A program made the translations under genes and the position numbers. A stretch of DNA of 64,000 nucleotides, from NCBI RefSeq assembly GCF_014640815.1, contig NZ_BMHM01000003.1:496001-560000 (forward strand), given 5' to 3'. Positions 17,205 through 26,447 of the stretch are shown piece after piece; position 1 is the stretch's first letter, and every line of letters starts with the position of its first letter. The DNA is from Vreelandella lutescens (GTDB lineage Bacteria; Pseudomonadota; Gammaproteobacteria; Pseudomonadales; Halomonadaceae). The notes beneath the pieces are model-generated. The model was not told the origin of the DNA, did not search any database, and worked only from the letters and a program-made list of their open reading frames with translations.

Positions 17205-18416
17205 TTAAAAGCGCAGCGAAAGTTGAAACAGCAGCATATTCCAGTGTTGACGTGTCTCCCTAGCCTCCGGGTTGTCTTGTTTCGGCAGCCATCCGGTGCC
17301 ATTAACCGCGTGGTACTCACCCGCCAACATCAGCATAGACGTGGGTGTCCACTGCACACCTAAGGTGATGTCATCGGCGAACTGTGAATGGGCAGGGCCT
17401 AAGCCACCTTGCTCATAGCGTTGGCCCGAGCGGTCATCGGTATCGTTTATCAGACGGTCAAAACGAATTAAGCCGCTCCAAGAGGGGGTAAAGCGGCGCT
17501 GGTACTGTACGTACCAGCTCTCGCCAGTGATATCGAACGCTCTAGGCACATTGTCACCTTTTAGCGACTGTTGCCTTAGTGCGTACTCGGCGGTGAGATT
17601 CCATTGCTCTTCGTTGTACTGCAACGAGGCAATCCAAGGCTGAAACTCAAAATCTGCGGCATGACCACCTAATGAGGTTTCTAAATGAACGCTCGCGGTA
17701 CTTAACGCGGCGATCCACTGTCCTGTCGGGTCTTCAAACAGCAGTTGGGCAATGGCGGAAGGTTCAGACGCAGAGACATCACTGGCTGCACCATTAAACA
17801 GCTGCCGCGTCAGTTCAGATCCTGTTTGTGGGCTGCCAAGGCCGCTGCGAAAGCGCAACGTACCGGCAGCAGTATGCTCTTCCCAGTAGACACTGACACC
17901 ATCGGCTGCCAGGCCAAGCGCGCGAGTGCGGTCAAAGTAGATAGATTGAGGCAGTAAAATACTCGGCCGGGTAAAGGCTACGTCGCGGGTTTGGTTGTAG
18001 AGGCCAAAGGGGTTCTTAAAACGGCCAACCTGCACTCCAAGCGTACGCGATTGGCTGGAGGCCATTTGGTAGTCAATGACGCCGTAATCAAGCGTGGGGG
18101 TCGCATCGCTAGTTTCGCCACCGGCGCGGCGGCTGAGCAACTGAGCGGCTACAAGGACCTTACGATGAGGGCGAAACGAGGCGTTGAGACCAAGCTCTGT
18201 ATACTCCAGGCTGCCCGCGTTCTCACTGCTCGTCCCAAAAAAGTCGTTATCATCGGTGATGACGAGCGCTTGGCTGAGAAAGCCATGTACCTGCAGCGTG
18301 TCCCATGGGTGTTCATCGCCATCAGCGGTCATGGGGAGTAGCGCCAGTAGTCCTATCGCTAGCCATGACATGGGGGCGCGGTGCTCATTCCATTGAAATA
18401 ACATGGACGCTTTCAT
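17205..18416 (-). CDS. Outer-membrane beta-barrel (porin-like) protein
   Basis: A 403-residue exported protein. A hydrophobic leader (SWLAIGLLALLPMTADG) is followed by alternating amphipathic strands throughout, and the chain ends in LFQLSLRF, with the terminal Phe typical of outer-membrane barrels. GRFKNPFGLYNQTRDVAFTR near residue 115 recalls phosphate-selective OprO/P-like porins. The start at 18416 is set by AAAGGGAG; this makes it overlap the end of the upstream gene by 32 nt, implying translational coupling. A later ATG at 18371 would remove the overlap. Confidence 0.7.
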   Translation of the reverse strand: MKASMLFQWNEHRAPMSWLAIGLLALLPMTADGDEHPWDTLQVHGFLSQALVITDDNDFFGTSSENAGSLEYTELGLNASFRPHRKVLVAAQLLSRRAGGETSDATPTLDYGVIDYQMASSQSRTLGVQVGRFKNPFGLYNQTRDVAFTRPSILLPQSIYFDRTRALGLAADGVSVYWEEHTAAGTLRFRSGLGSPQTGSELTRQLFNGAASDVSASEPSAIAQLLFEDPTGQWIAALSTASVHLETSLGGHAADFEFQPWIASLQYNEEQWNLTAEYALRQQSLKGDNVPRAFDITGESWYVQYQRRFTPSWSGLIRFDRLINDTDDRSGQRYEQGGLGPAHSQFADDITLGVQWTPTSMLMLAGEYHAVNGTGWLPKQDNPEARETRQHWNMLLFQLSLRF

Positions 18417-18855
18417 CCAGGTACTCCCTTTCAAGGTAACCTAGCGCACCAGGAGTACGGGCGACCTGTTCGCGCATCTCCTCTTGGCTGCGTACTCGGT
18501 TGGGGGCTTGCCCCATGCCGGAAAACACCATTCTGTCCCATGCCAACTGCAACTGATGGGGGTATACGCCCAGCTGCTCTTTGGTAAAACGGCCATGCAC
18601 TGTGTCTCGGTTGGGCAGCACAAAAATCTGCGCTGCCTGCCCGTTGGGCCATGTGCGCTGGCGCATGGCAAACATAGCTCGCGCTGTGTCGCGGTGAATC
18701 ATGGGCGTGCCCACCGAAGGGTGGGCAATCAAGATAATAGTCTTGGGTAGTTCTTCGCTCGTTTGTGCTGATGCCGTGTTAAAAAGCAGCGCAAGTGTCA
18801 TTAGCGCCGTCAGCAACGCGCTAATAAGTGTGCTTAGGTGCCGATTAAACGGCAT
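18385..18855 (-). CDS. Small periplasmic phosphate-binding-like (PBP) protein
   Basis: A 156-residue protein with a signal peptide (hydrophobic core about residues 10-25, cleavage near ASA-Q). The remainder resembles a single lobe of PstS-type binding proteins: LPKTIILIAHPSVGTP, AMFAMRQRTWPNGQ (the FLGK-like insertion in small PBPs), AWDRMVFSGMGQAP and TPGALGYLE, the last matching the GxIGY/GALGY end of the fold. Too short for a transporter receptor by itself. First gene of the four-gene minus-strand operon; it probably senses an anion or sugar-like ligand for the GGDEF/EAL protein, but that is inference. Confidence 0.7.
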   Translation of the reverse strand: MPFNRHLSTLISALLTALMTLALLFNTASAQTSEELPKTIILIAHPSVGTPMIHRDTARAMFAMRQRTWPNGQAAQIFVLPNRDTVHGRFTKEQLGVYPHQLQLAWDRMVFSGMGQAPNRVRSQEEMREQVARTPGALGYLEREYLDESVHVISME

Positions 18856-19045
18856 GGCTCAGGGGGTACCTTGGCTTGCCGAACGTCAGGTTCATGCACC
18901 CTGTAGGTGTTGCCCACACATCAGCTGTGAATGAGTGAATGACGCTTCTCCCTTACGGCTGCCAGCCAAAAAGATGAATAAGAGCCAAAAGCTTATCGGC
19001 TTTTTTAAGTAACGCAAACTACAAAAAAAATGGCAAAAATTGATT

Positions 19046-19082
19046 AGGGCGCAAGAATAATTTACATCACTCTAAGCGCCCT
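19046..19082 (-). terminator. Possible terminator of the glycerophosphodiesterase gene
   Basis: A 7-bp perfect inverted repeat (AGGGCGC/GCGCCCT) with a long 23-nt loop lies 40 nt after the stop on the minus strand and is followed by AATCAATTTTT. The loop is long for an intrinsic terminator. The rest of 18856-19122 shows no gene; it must contain the promoter of the operon starting at 18855. Confidence 0.4.
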
Positions 19083-19122
19083 TGCGTTGGCTCACATCAA
19101 CGGTGTGGCTAACTATTGTTGC

Positions 19123-20052
19123 TTACTCGTTGATCAGTTCCAGCAGGCGGTCAGGGTAGTCGGTAAACAGGCCATTCACGCCCAGTGCCATCAAGCGCTC
19201 CATCTCGTCTTGCTCATTGACGGTGTAGACGTGCACCGGCAGACCATTCGATTGCGATTGGTGAATAAACGCTGCATCAATGACAGGCTGGCCCTGGTAG
19301 ATCGCGTTAGTGCCAACCCCGACGGCATACTCGGCGATACGCTTAAAATCCTCATCGCGAATCGCGTTGGCCCCCGGTGTGGTGTTATTCCACTCCGTTA
19401 AGGTGGCGCTATCTTGCTCGCTAGGGGAGTACCAAAGCAATTGAATTAATGGGATGTCAGGATTCAGGGCGCGCACTTTGAGCAAGCTCTCCTGATCAAA
19501 CGACTGCACCAGTACTCGTCCTTGCTCCACCATGTTGTACGCTTCAAGGCGCTGCACCAGCGCTTCTTCCAAACCAGGGTTCAGGTCGGGAGATTTGGTT
19601 TCGATATAGTAACGAGTGGTGTGGCCAAAGTGGTCGAACAGTTCGTCTAGCGTCAGAATCTGCGTGCCGGAATAATCCGCCTCAGTTCGCTCAGGATGCG
19701 CATCGTGGAACCACGACCCTGTATCTAACGCTTTCAGCTCGGCTAAGGTGTGGTCATGGATATGGCCTTCACCGTTGCTGGTGCGCTCAAGCGTCCCATC
19801 GTGAAAAAGCACTACCTCGCCATCGGCGCTGAGCTGCGCGTCGAGCTCCAGGTAATCCACGCCCCACTGGTGGGCAAGCTCGTAGGCGGGTAAGGTGCTT
19901 TCCGGCGCGTGCCCGCTGGCACCGCGGTGAGCAATCACCTGGAACTTGTTTAACTCGTCGAGCTGTTGCGTCAATGGTGAATCGCTTGCCGCTGCCATGG
20001 CCGCAGGGCCGGCTAGCAGCGTGAGCATAGTGATCAATGAGTAGCGCGCCAT
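19123..20052 (-). CDS. Periplasmic glycerophosphodiester phosphodiesterase
   Basis: A 309-residue protein of the GlpQ/UgpQ family, hydrolysing glycerophosphodiesters to glycerol-3-phosphate and an alcohol. A signal peptide ends near AAA-S. The catalytic start VIAHRGASGHAPESTLPAY and ELDAQLSADGEVVLFHD give the general acid/base histidines and metal-binding acids; YIETKSP and VYTVNEQDEMERL are the later family motifs. The start at 20052 has CAAGGAG upstream; the frame is open to 20298 but overlaps the divergent gene. The 148 nt to the divergent dehydrogenase hold both promoters. Confidence 0.88.
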   Translation of the reverse strand: MARYSLITMLTLLAGPAAMAAASDSPLTQQLDELNKFQVIAHRGASGHAPESTLPAYELAHQWGVDYLELDAQLSADGEVVLFHDGTLERTSNGEGHIHDHTLAELKALDTGSWFHDAHPERTEADYSGTQILTLDELFDHFGHTTRYYIETKSPDLNPGLEEALVQRLEAYNMVEQGRVLVQSFDQESLLKVRALNPDIPLIQLLWYSPSEQDSATLTEWNNTTPGANAIRDEDFKRIAEYAVGVGTNAIYQGQPVIDAAFIHQSQSNGLPVHVYTVNEQDEMERLMALGVNGLFTDYPDRLLELINE

Positions 20053-20200
20053 AATCACACTCCTTGAGGTAGTTGAGTGTAAAGACCTTACCTGCCTCAC
20101 ATGACAAACGCACGAAGTCGTGGGCAGAGGATGGTAGAGCACCGCATAGTAAGACCAGGCCCACTGACATGAATAAACAGACAATGGTGAGAGGTGAGTA

Positions 20201-21784
20201 ATGACCAGACGGTTAAGTATGGGGGCGCTGGCGCTGCGTTTTGTCATCGCTTTGCTGGCAGGCGTTGTGCTGGGCAGCGTAGTGCAGACACAGATCAATT
20301 TAGCCGCACTTCAAGCACTAGGCGTTGAGATTTCTTTGGGCGTTAGGGTCTCCACCACTGGGCAAGATCTCCTCCACTTTGCACCTATTTATGCAGGCGT
20401 GTTGATAGTGGGGTTTGTCTGTTCTCAAACGGCAGCCACGCTGGTGGTGCGGCGAGTATCTCGTCGGTATCGCCTACTGATCCATACGCTGGCGGCAGCA
20501 TTAGGGTTATGGGCCACCTTTGTGCTCGTCAATACCTTTGCCCCCATGCCAACCCTCATTGCAGCAACGCGCGGCCCCGTTGGGCTGGCGGCCATGCTGG
20601 CAACGGCAGGCGTGGCCGGGTGGGTCTTTGCACGGCTTACCCAACGTGGTGCGAGCTATGCCCGTGGAACGGCCAGCATCGCGGTGCTGCTGAGCGCGTT
20701 GACGCTCCCCATGGCATCGCCATTAGAGGCGCAGCCTGCCCCAAGCGCCTATCAGATTGACACCGTGGCTGAGGGGTTAGAGCACCCCTGGGCGCTGGCA
20801 TTTTTACCCGATGGACGCATGCTGGTCACCGAGCGTCCGGGGCGGCTTAGGCTGTTAAGCGCGCAGGGCGAGACGCTGGTGGAGTCGCTGGGCGGTGTAC
20901 CCGCCGTGTTTGCCTCTGGGCAATCAGGGCTATTTGATGTGCTGCTATCGCCTCAGTTTGAGCAAGACCAGCAGCTCTATCTCAGCTACGCCTGCGGCAC
21001 CGCCAGCGCTAACCACGCCTGTTTAGCCAGGGCGACGCTCGGGGATAACCGCTTAGAGCAGGTCGAAGAGATTTTTCGCGTTCACCCGGCTAAAAGCGGC
21101 GACGCCCATTTTGGCGGCCGCCTAGCGTGGCTTGCGGATGACACGCTGATCATGACCCTGGGCGATGGCTTTGATAACCGCGAAGCAGCCCAGCGTACAA
21201 CCAGCCATATTGGCGGTATTGTGCGCCTGAACGCCGATGGCAGCGCCCCGAGTGATAACCCCTTTGTAGCGGACGCCAACGCACTGCCGGAGCTTTACAG
21301 CATCGGCCACCGTAACGTGCAGGGGCTGGTGTTTGATGAAGCGAATCAGCGGCTAATTGCCCACGAGCACGGCCCCCGAGGCGGTGATGAGTTAAACGTC
21401 ATCACCCCAGGTGGCAACTACGGCTGGCCTATCGCCACAGGCGGGCTGGACTACACCGGCGCACGGGTGTCGCCGTTTGAGGAGTACCCCGGCATGCTGC
21501 CGCCTGCGCTTGAATGGACACCCTCCATCGCGCCTTCTGGTATGGCGCTGTATCAAGGCGAGCTGTTTCCCGAATGGCAGGGCGACCTGTTGGTGGGTGC
21601 GTTGGTTAACCGGGAAGTGCGTCGGGTGCGGCTGCATGAAGACGGCCGTGCAGAAGAAGTAGAGCGGCTGTTTAGTGAGCTTGATGCCCGCATTCGTGAT
21701 GTACGGGTAGGTCCTGATGGCGCAGTGTATCTGCTCACCGACAGCCCACAAGGGCAACTGCTAAGGGTGATGCCCCGCCAATGA
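20201..21784 (+). CDS. PQQ-type aldose sugar dehydrogenase with N-terminal membrane domain
   Basis: A 527-residue protein in two parts. Residues 1-170 hold about four membrane segments with short loops, resembling small uncharacterised membrane proteins. Residues 180-527 are a six-bladed beta-propeller of the YliI/Asd soluble aldose dehydrogenase type: GLEHPWALAFLPDGRMLVTE, HFGGRLAWLADDTLIMTLGD, SIGHRNVQGLVFD and HEHGPRGGDELNVI. That family uses PQQ and calcium to oxidise aldoses in the periplasm. The fusion would anchor the propeller on the periplasmic face; the usual enzyme is a secreted protein of about 370 residues. Confidence 0.82.
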   Translation: MTRRLSMGALALRFVIALLAGVVLGSVVQTQINLAALQALGVEISLGVRVSTTGQDLLHFAPIYAGVLIVGFVCSQTAATLVVRRVSRRYRLLIHTLAAALGLWATFVLVNTFAPMPTLIAATRGPVGLAAMLATAGVAGWVFARLTQRGASYARGTASIAVLLSALTLPMASPLEAQPAPSAYQIDTVAEGLEHPWALAFLPDGRMLVTERPGRLRLLSAQGETLVESLGGVPAVFASGQSGLFDVLLSPQFEQDQQLYLSYACGTASANHACLARATLGDNRLEQVEEIFRVHPAKSGDAHFGGRLAWLADDTLIMTLGDGFDNREAAQRTTSHIGGIVRLNADGSAPSDNPFVADANALPELYSIGHRNVQGLVFDEANQRLIAHEHGPRGGDELNVITPGGNYGWPIATGGLDYTGARVSPFEEYPGMLPPALEWTPSIAPSGMALYQGELFPEWQGDLLVGALVNREVRRVRLHEDGRAEEVERLFSELDARIRDVRVGPDGAVYLLTDSPQGQLLRVMPRQ

Positions 21785-21833
21785 GCTAAGCTGAATCAAG
21801 AAGGCGTTCACATAGCGTTGCTCAGGAGCTGCC

Positions 21834-22523
21834 ATGATCCATCAAGAACACCATCGTTCCCACCGCTCGGGTTGGTTAAGGGCCGCGGTGTTGGGGGCTA
21901 ACGATGGCATTGTTTCCACTAGCAGCCTGATTCTTGGGGTGGCCGCGGCCTCCACTGTGCAAAGCGATATTTTACTGGCGGGGGTAGCAGGGCTAGTGGC
22001 GGGTGCGATGTCGATGGCAGCGGGGGAGTACGTCTCCGTGAGTTCACAATCAGACACCGAGCGTGCCGATATCGCCAAAGAGCGTGATGCTCTAAGCGAC
22101 CACTTTGAAGCGGAGCAACAGGAGCTGGCAGATATTTATGTGGAGCGAGGGTTAACGCCCGAGCTTGCCAGCCAAGTGGCTGAACAGCTGATGCAAAAAG
22201 ATGCCCTGGGTGCCCACGCCCGGGATGAAATCGGCATCACCGTGGTGAGCCAAGCGCGGCCGCTGCAGGCCGCGTTCTCCTCGGCGGCGATGTTCACCAT
22301 CGGTGCGCTGCTGCCGCTTCTGGTGGCGTGGTGGGCACCCACCGTATTGCTGATTCCGCTGGTCGCTGTGGCTTCTCTAGCGTTGCTGGCGCTGTTAGGC
22401 GCGTTGGCCGCCAAAGTAGGCGGCGCGCCGGTGCGTACCGCTGCACTGCGCGTACTGTTTTGGGGGGCGCTGGCCATGGCGTTGACATCGCTCATTGGCC
22501 GATTGTTTGGCGTTATGGCATAA
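21834..22523 (+). CDS. VIT/CCC1-family Fe/Mn transporter
   Basis: A 229-residue protein with about five membrane helices. The first is LRAAVLGANDGIVSTSSLIL, the signature of the vacuolar iron transporter family, followed by GLVAGAMSMAAGEYVSVSSQ. A cytosolic helical segment rich in Glu (about residues 75-140) corresponds to the metal-binding domain of plant VIT1. The last two helix pairs end at residue 229. It probably exports or sequesters Fe2+ or Mn2+. It lies 49 nt after the sugar dehydrogenase and may share its transcript. Confidence 0.88.
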   Translation: MIHQEHHRSHRSGWLRAAVLGANDGIVSTSSLILGVAAASTVQSDILLAGVAGLVAGAMSMAAGEYVSVSSQSDTERADIAKERDALSDHFEAEQQELADIYVERGLTPELASQVAEQLMQKDALGAHARDEIGITVVSQARPLQAAFSSAAMFTIGALLPLLVAWWAPTVLLIPLVAVASLALLALLGALAAKVGGAPVRTAALRVLFWGALAMALTSLIGRLFGVMA

Positions 22524-22558
22524 CCGTTATATGTCCAACGCTTATAAGGAGAGCGCGC

Positions 22559-22957
22559 ATGCTGGCCTATACAATGGTGGGAACAAAAGACCTCGCGCGT
22601 GCCCTGCAGTTCTACACGCCGCTGTTCAATGCGATGGGGCTGGATATTTGCTGGCAAGATGACAGCTGTGTCTCGTTTGGTGACCCGGACGATGTCAACG
22701 TACCCCAATACTTCGTGGGCTACCCCTTTGATGACCACGAAGCGACGGTGGGCAACGGCACCATGACCGCCTTCCAATTCACCGACATCAAAGAAGTCGA
22801 CACGCTGCATCAGCTCGCCCTGGAAAGCGGCGGAAGCGACGAAGGCGCGCCGGGCTTTCGGCCGCAGTACGGCGAAGGATTTTATGCCGCCTACGTCCGC
22901 GACCCGGATGGCAACAAGCTGGCGTTTGTGGTGTATCCGCACCGAGTAGGGCTCTAG
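22559..22957 (+). CDS. VOC-family (glyoxalase-like) protein
   Basis: A 132-residue VOC protein (MLAYTMVGTKDLARALQFYT at the start, YAAYVRDPDGNKLAFVVY at the end). The expected first metal His is replaced by Met (YTMVG), so the canonical His/His/Glu metal site is not obvious and it may lack catalytic metal. AAGGAGA precedes the start. Its stop codon overlaps the stop of the convergent trpI-like gene within CTAG. Confidence 0.78.
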   Translation: MLAYTMVGTKDLARALQFYTPLFNAMGLDICWQDDSCVSFGDPDDVNVPQYFVGYPFDDHEATVGNGTMTAFQFTDIKEVDTLHQLALESGGSDEGAPGFRPQYGEGFYAAYVRDPDGNKLAFVVYPHRVGL

Positions 22958-23847
22958 CCCTCAAGCTCCTTGCGCAACCAGTTAGCCAGCGCGTCGCTGC
23001 GGCGGGCGTTGGTGTGTTTGGGCAGCCACAGGCAGAGCCTAGCCGGGGTTTCGATGCTGCCCCAAGGGGCGACGAGCCTTCCGCTTTTCAGATCATCTTC
23101 CACCAGTAGCCTAGGGGCGATAGCCACCCCTAAGCCCGCCACGGCGGCTTCCATTAAGTAGTAAAGATGCGCGAAGCCTTGGCCTTGTTTGAGGGCCGTT
23201 TCCAACGCGGCGGTTTCTAGCCCTTGAGCGGCGGCCCACTGGGGCCATGCCTGTGGGCGCGAGGCGGTATACAGCAGCTTATTGGTAAACAGCGAAGCGG
23301 GGTCAGTAGCTTCGCACGCCTCTGCCAAACGCGGGCTGAGTACCGCGCAAATTTCTTCAGGAATGAGTTCAATCACTTCTACATCCACAGGCCAAGGTGG
23401 TGCAGAAAATGCCAAGGTCGCGCTGGCATCTGAAGGCGTGCCGAGCTGCTCAGAATCGCTCACCACCACCTGAAGTTTTAGCTCCGGCAGCGCCTGGTTT
23501 AAGCGGTCTAAACGGGGGATCAGCCAGCGAGCCAGCAGGCTGCCGGGGCAAGCCAGGGTAAACGGCGCTTCTTCCACCTCATGCTTGAGCAGGGTGCAAC
23601 TATCTCTGAGTTTCGCGAAGGCTTCCCCCACGCCGCTTTGTAGCCGCTCGCCGTGGTGGGTGAGCACTAGCCCACGGCCCGCTTTGGTGAATAGCGCCAC
23701 GCCAAAATGCTCATCCAAGCTCTTAAGCTGGCGGCTTACCGCGCCGTGAGTCACGCTTAGTTCATCGGCGGCGGCGGTCACGCTGCCTAGCCGTGCGGTG
23801 GCTTCAAAGGCGCGCAGCGCACTTAAGGGCGGCAGGCTATGTTGCAT
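22954..23847 (-). CDS. trpI: LysR-type regulator of trpBA (TrpI-like)
   Basis: A 297-residue LysR regulator of the GcvA-like subgroup. PPLSALRAFEATARLGSVTA then SVTHGAVSRQLKSLDEHFGV is the N-terminal HTH. It is divergent from trpBA, the same layout as in Pseudomonas, where TrpI activates trpBA in response to indoleglycerol phosphate; the name rests on that context. The ATG at 23847 has AGAGG upstream. The 122 nt between the two starts must carry the TrpI sites and both promoters; no dyad stands out by eye. Confidence 0.8.
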   Translation of the reverse strand: MQHSLPPLSALRAFEATARLGSVTAAADELSVTHGAVSRQLKSLDEHFGVALFTKAGRGLVLTHHGERLQSGVGEAFAKLRDSCTLLKHEVEEAPFTLACPGSLLARWLIPRLDRLNQALPELKLQVVVSDSEQLGTPSDASATLAFSAPPWPVDVEVIELIPEEICAVLSPRLAEACEATDPASLFTNKLLYTASRPQAWPQWAAAQGLETAALETALKQGQGFAHLYYLMEAAVAGLGVAIAPRLLVEDDLKSGRLVAPWGSIETPARLCLWLPKHTNARRSDALANWLRKELEG

Positions 23848-23969
23848 GGGTGCCTCTTTAATAGTTGCGTAAAACTCACAGGTTGTTGCCATCTTATCGA
23901 TTTTTCTTCCCGCCTGCCTGCGCTAACGTCGTAAGCATCTTAAATCGCCCCGATACCGCAGAGGTCGTG

Positions 23970-25187
23970 ATGAACAAACCCTTAAGCCTACCCGATGCCA
24001 ACGGGCTGTTTGGCAGTTTCGGTGGCCGCTTTGTCGCTGAAACCCTGATGCCGCTGATTCTTGAGCTGCAGGATGAGTACACCACCGCCAAAAACGACCC
24101 GGAGTTTCAGCGCCAGCTCGCCTATTTTCAGGGCGACTATGTCGGCCGCCCCAGCCCGCTCTACTTTGCCGAGCGGCTCACCGAGCACTTCGGCGGTGCG
24201 AGCATTTACCTCAAGCGTGAAGAGCTAAACCACACCGGCGCGCACAAGATTAACAACTGCATTGGTCAAGTATTGTTGGCCAAGCAGATGGGCAAAAAGC
24301 GCATCATCGCGGAAACCGGCGCGGGCATGCACGGCGTTGCCACCGCTACCGTAGCGGCCCGCTTTGGTTTGCCCTGCGTGATTTACATGGGCGCGACCGA
24401 CATCGAACGCCAGCAGCCCAACGTGTTCCGCATGAAGCTGTTGGGCGCAGAGATTGTGCCGGTCACTTCCGGCACCGGCACGCTCAAAGATGCCATGAAC
24501 GAAGCGCTGCGCGACTGGGTCACGAACGTCGACGATACCTTCTACATCATTGGCACCGTGGCAGGCCCGCACCCGTACCCAGCCATGGTGCGCGATTTCC
24601 AAGCGGTGATTGGCCACGAAACTCGCACCCAAATGCTTGAAAAGCACGGCCGCCTGCCGGATTCGCTGATTGCCTGTGTGGGTGGCGGCTCTAATGCCAT
24701 GGGCTTGTTTTACCCGTTTATTGATGATGAAAGTGTCCACATGGTGGGCGTAGAGGCGGGCGGCAAAGGCGTTAACAGTGGCCTGCACGCCGCCAGCCTG
24801 AATGGCGGCACCCCCGGCGTGCTGCACGGCAACCGCACCTACCTGCTGCAAAACGAAGATGGTCAGATTATCGACGCTCACTCGATTTCCGCAGGGCTGG
24901 ATTACCCCGGCATCGGCCCCGAACACGCCTGGCTGCACGAGCAAGGACGGGTTGAGTACGTCTCCGCTACCGATGATGAGGCGCTGGAAGCGTTCCAAAT
25001 CTGCTGCCGCCAAGAGGGCATCATCCCCGCGCTAGAAACCGCCCACGCCCTGGCTGAAGTGGCTAAGCGCGCGCCGACACTTCCTCGCGAGCACCTGATG
25101 GTGGTCAACCTCAGTGGCCGTGGTGATAAAGACATGATGAGCGTGGCCCACCACTTGGGCGATAAATTCGGAGTGAAAAACGTATGA
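23970..25187 (+). CDS. trpB: Tryptophan synthase beta chain
   Basis: A 405-residue PLP enzyme that joins indole and serine to make tryptophan, working as an alpha2-beta2 complex with Trp[15 protein letters not shown] near the start, the PLP lysine in [10 protein letters not shown] (Lys93), [15 protein letters not shown], the PLP-phosphate loop [10 protein letters not shown] and [11 protein letters not shown] are all intact. Full length. Its stop overlaps the trpA start by 4 nt (ATGA), so the two are translationally coupled. Controlled by the divergent trpI-like gene. Confidence 0.97.
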   Translation: MNKPLSLPDANGLFGSFGGRFVAETLMPLILELQDEYTTAKNDPEFQRQLAYFQGDYVGRPSPLYFAERLTEHFGGASIYLKREELNHTGAHKINNCIGQVLLAKQMGKKRIIAETGAGMHGVATATVAARFGLPCVIYMGATDIERQQPNVFRMKLLGAEIVPVTSGTGTLKDAMNEALRDWVTNVDDTFYIIGTVAGPHPYPAMVRDFQAVIGHETRTQMLEKHGRLPDSLIACVGGGSNAMGLFYPFIDDESVHMVGVEAGGKGVNSGLHAASLNGGTPGVLHGNRTYLLQNEDGQIIDAHSISAGLDYPGIGPEHAWLHEQGRVEYVSATDDEALEAFQICCRQEGIIPALETAHALAEVAKRAPTLPREHLMVVNLSGRGDKDMMSVAHHLGDKFGVKNV

Positions 25188-26056
25188 GCTCGCTACAGAA
25201 GAACGACATGACTAACGCCTCTCGTCTTGAACACTGCTTTACCGCGCTCAAGCAACAAAACCGCCCGGCGCTGGTCAGCTACCTCACCGCTGGCGACCCG
25301 GACGCCGAGACCTCCCGCCGCCTGCTGCACGGGCTGCCAGAAGCGGGCGTGGACATCATCGAACTCGGCATGCCGTTCAGCGACCCCATGGCCGATGGCC
25401 CCGCCATTCAAAAAGCCGCCCTGCGAGCGCTGGAAAACGGCCAGACCCAAGCCAAAACGCTGGAGATGGTGCGCCATTTCCGTGAACAGAACAGCACCAC
25501 CCCCATCGTGCTGATGGGCTACTACAACCCGATTTATTGCTACGGCGTCGAGCGTTTTCTAACCGATGCCGCCAAGGCCGGAGTAGACGGGCTGATCGTG
25601 GTGGATCTACCGCCCGAACACGACGAAGAGCTGTGCCAGCCTGCCGCTCAGCACGGCATCGATTTTATCCGCTTAGCCACGCCCACCACCGATGCCAAGC
25701 GCCTGCCCAAAGTGCTGGCCAACGCCTCCGGGTTTATCTACTACGTTTCCGTGGCGGGGGTGACGGGCGGCAGCGCCCCAACACCAGAGCGTCTCGAAGG
25801 TGCCGTGAACCAGCTGCGCGAACACACGCCGCTGCCCATCGCCGTAGGCTTTGGCATCCGCACCGCCGAACAGGCCGCCACCATTGGCCGCTTCAGCGAC
25901 GCCGTGGTGGTAGGTTCTGCGCTGGTAGATTGCATCGAACACGCCAGCAGCGGCGAAGAGGCCGTGACGCGGGTGCATGGGCTGGTGAAAGAGCTGGCGG
26001 AGAGTGTGAGAGGTTGTCGAGAAGCCCAAGAGGAGCACGCAAGTTTGCCAGCCTGA
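25184..26056 (+). CDS. trpA: Tryptophan synthase alpha chain
   Basis: A 290-residue TIM-barrel enzyme that cleaves indole-3-glycerol phosphate to indole and glyceraldehyde-3-phosphate. [11 protein letters not shown], the catalytic glutamate in [16 protein letters not shown], the catalytic aspartate region [10 protein letters not shown] and the phosphate loop VGFGIRT are present. The start overlaps the trpB stop (ATGA); a second ATG at 25208 (MTNASRL) with GAAGAA upstream would give the more usual N-terminus. A terminator follows 19 nt after the stop. Confidence 0.97.
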   Translation: MSSLQKNDMTNASRLEHCFTALKQQNRPALVSYLTAGDPDAETSRRLLHGLPEAGVDIIELGMPFSDPMADGPAIQKAALRALENGQTQAKTLEMVRHFREQNSTTPIVLMGYYNPIYCYGVERFLTDAAKAGVDGLIVVDLPPEHDEELCQPAAQHGIDFIRLATPTTDAKRLPKVLANASGFIYYVSVAGVTGGSAPTPERLEGAVNQLREHTPLPIAVGFGIRTAEQAATIGRFSDAVVVGSALVDCIEHASSGEEAVTRVHGLVKELAESVRGCREAQEEHASLPA

Positions 26057-26074
26057 TGGGAAGCCGTATCAAAA

Positions 26075-26104
26075 AAACAGAGCGGGCAATGGCTCGCTCT
26101 GTTT
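26075..26104. terminator. Bidirectional terminator between trpA and the toxin-antitoxin pair
   Basis: A 10-bp stem (AAACAGAGCG/CGCTCTGTTT) has seven A residues on its left edge and a short T run on the right, so it can end transcripts from both sides. Confidence 0.75.
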
Positions 26105-26134
26105 GTATAACGTTATGAAAGATTGAGGAAAAAG

Positions 26135-26437
26135 TCAGACAGGGAAGCCGTGATGGCTACCGTCGGGTAGCTCAATATCAACGCGAACACGGCCACCCAG
26201 TGCCTCGACGTAGCGTTTTAGAGAGCTAAGGCGCATGTCCTGGCCTACCTTCTCAAGTCCTGCAATCGTTGGTTGTTTTACGCCCATGGCATCGGCAATG
26301 TCAGCTTGGGTTTTTTCTGCCAGCAGTCGAATTTCGGCAAGTCTAATGTCAAGCAGCATATCGCCTGCTTTCGCCTTAGCCGCTGCTACCACCTCCGGCT
26401 TTTCCTGCGCCAGCAAGTCTTCTAATTTTCTTGCCAT
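26135..26437 (-). CDS. XRE-family antitoxin (HigA-like)
   Basis: A 100-residue helix-turn-helix protein. After an N-terminal helix, LAEKTQADIADAMGVKQPTI and AGLEKVGQDMRLSSLKRYVE form an XRE domain, ending in a strand RVRVDIELPDG, which is the usual layout of HigA-type antitoxins that pair with a RelE-like toxin encoded just upstream. The ATG at 26437 follows GAGGTG. It probably neutralises the toxin and represses the pair through the palindrome at 26806. With the toxin gene frameshifted, it may now be an orphan antitoxin. Confidence 0.82.
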   Translation of the reverse strand: MARKLEDLLAQEKPEVVAAAKAKAGDMLLDIRLAEIRLLAEKTQADIADAMGVKQPTIAGLEKVGQDMRLSSLKRYVEALGGRVRVDIELPDGSHHGFPV

Positions 26438-26447
26438 GATGCTCACC

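Noticed and set aside
22136..22942. 268-codon minus ORF across the VIT and VOC genes
   Set aside because: Spans two real genes on the other strand and shows no domain.
24225..25013. 262-codon minus ORF over trpB
   Set aside because: Antisense shadow of a textbook trpB gene; no recognisable domain.
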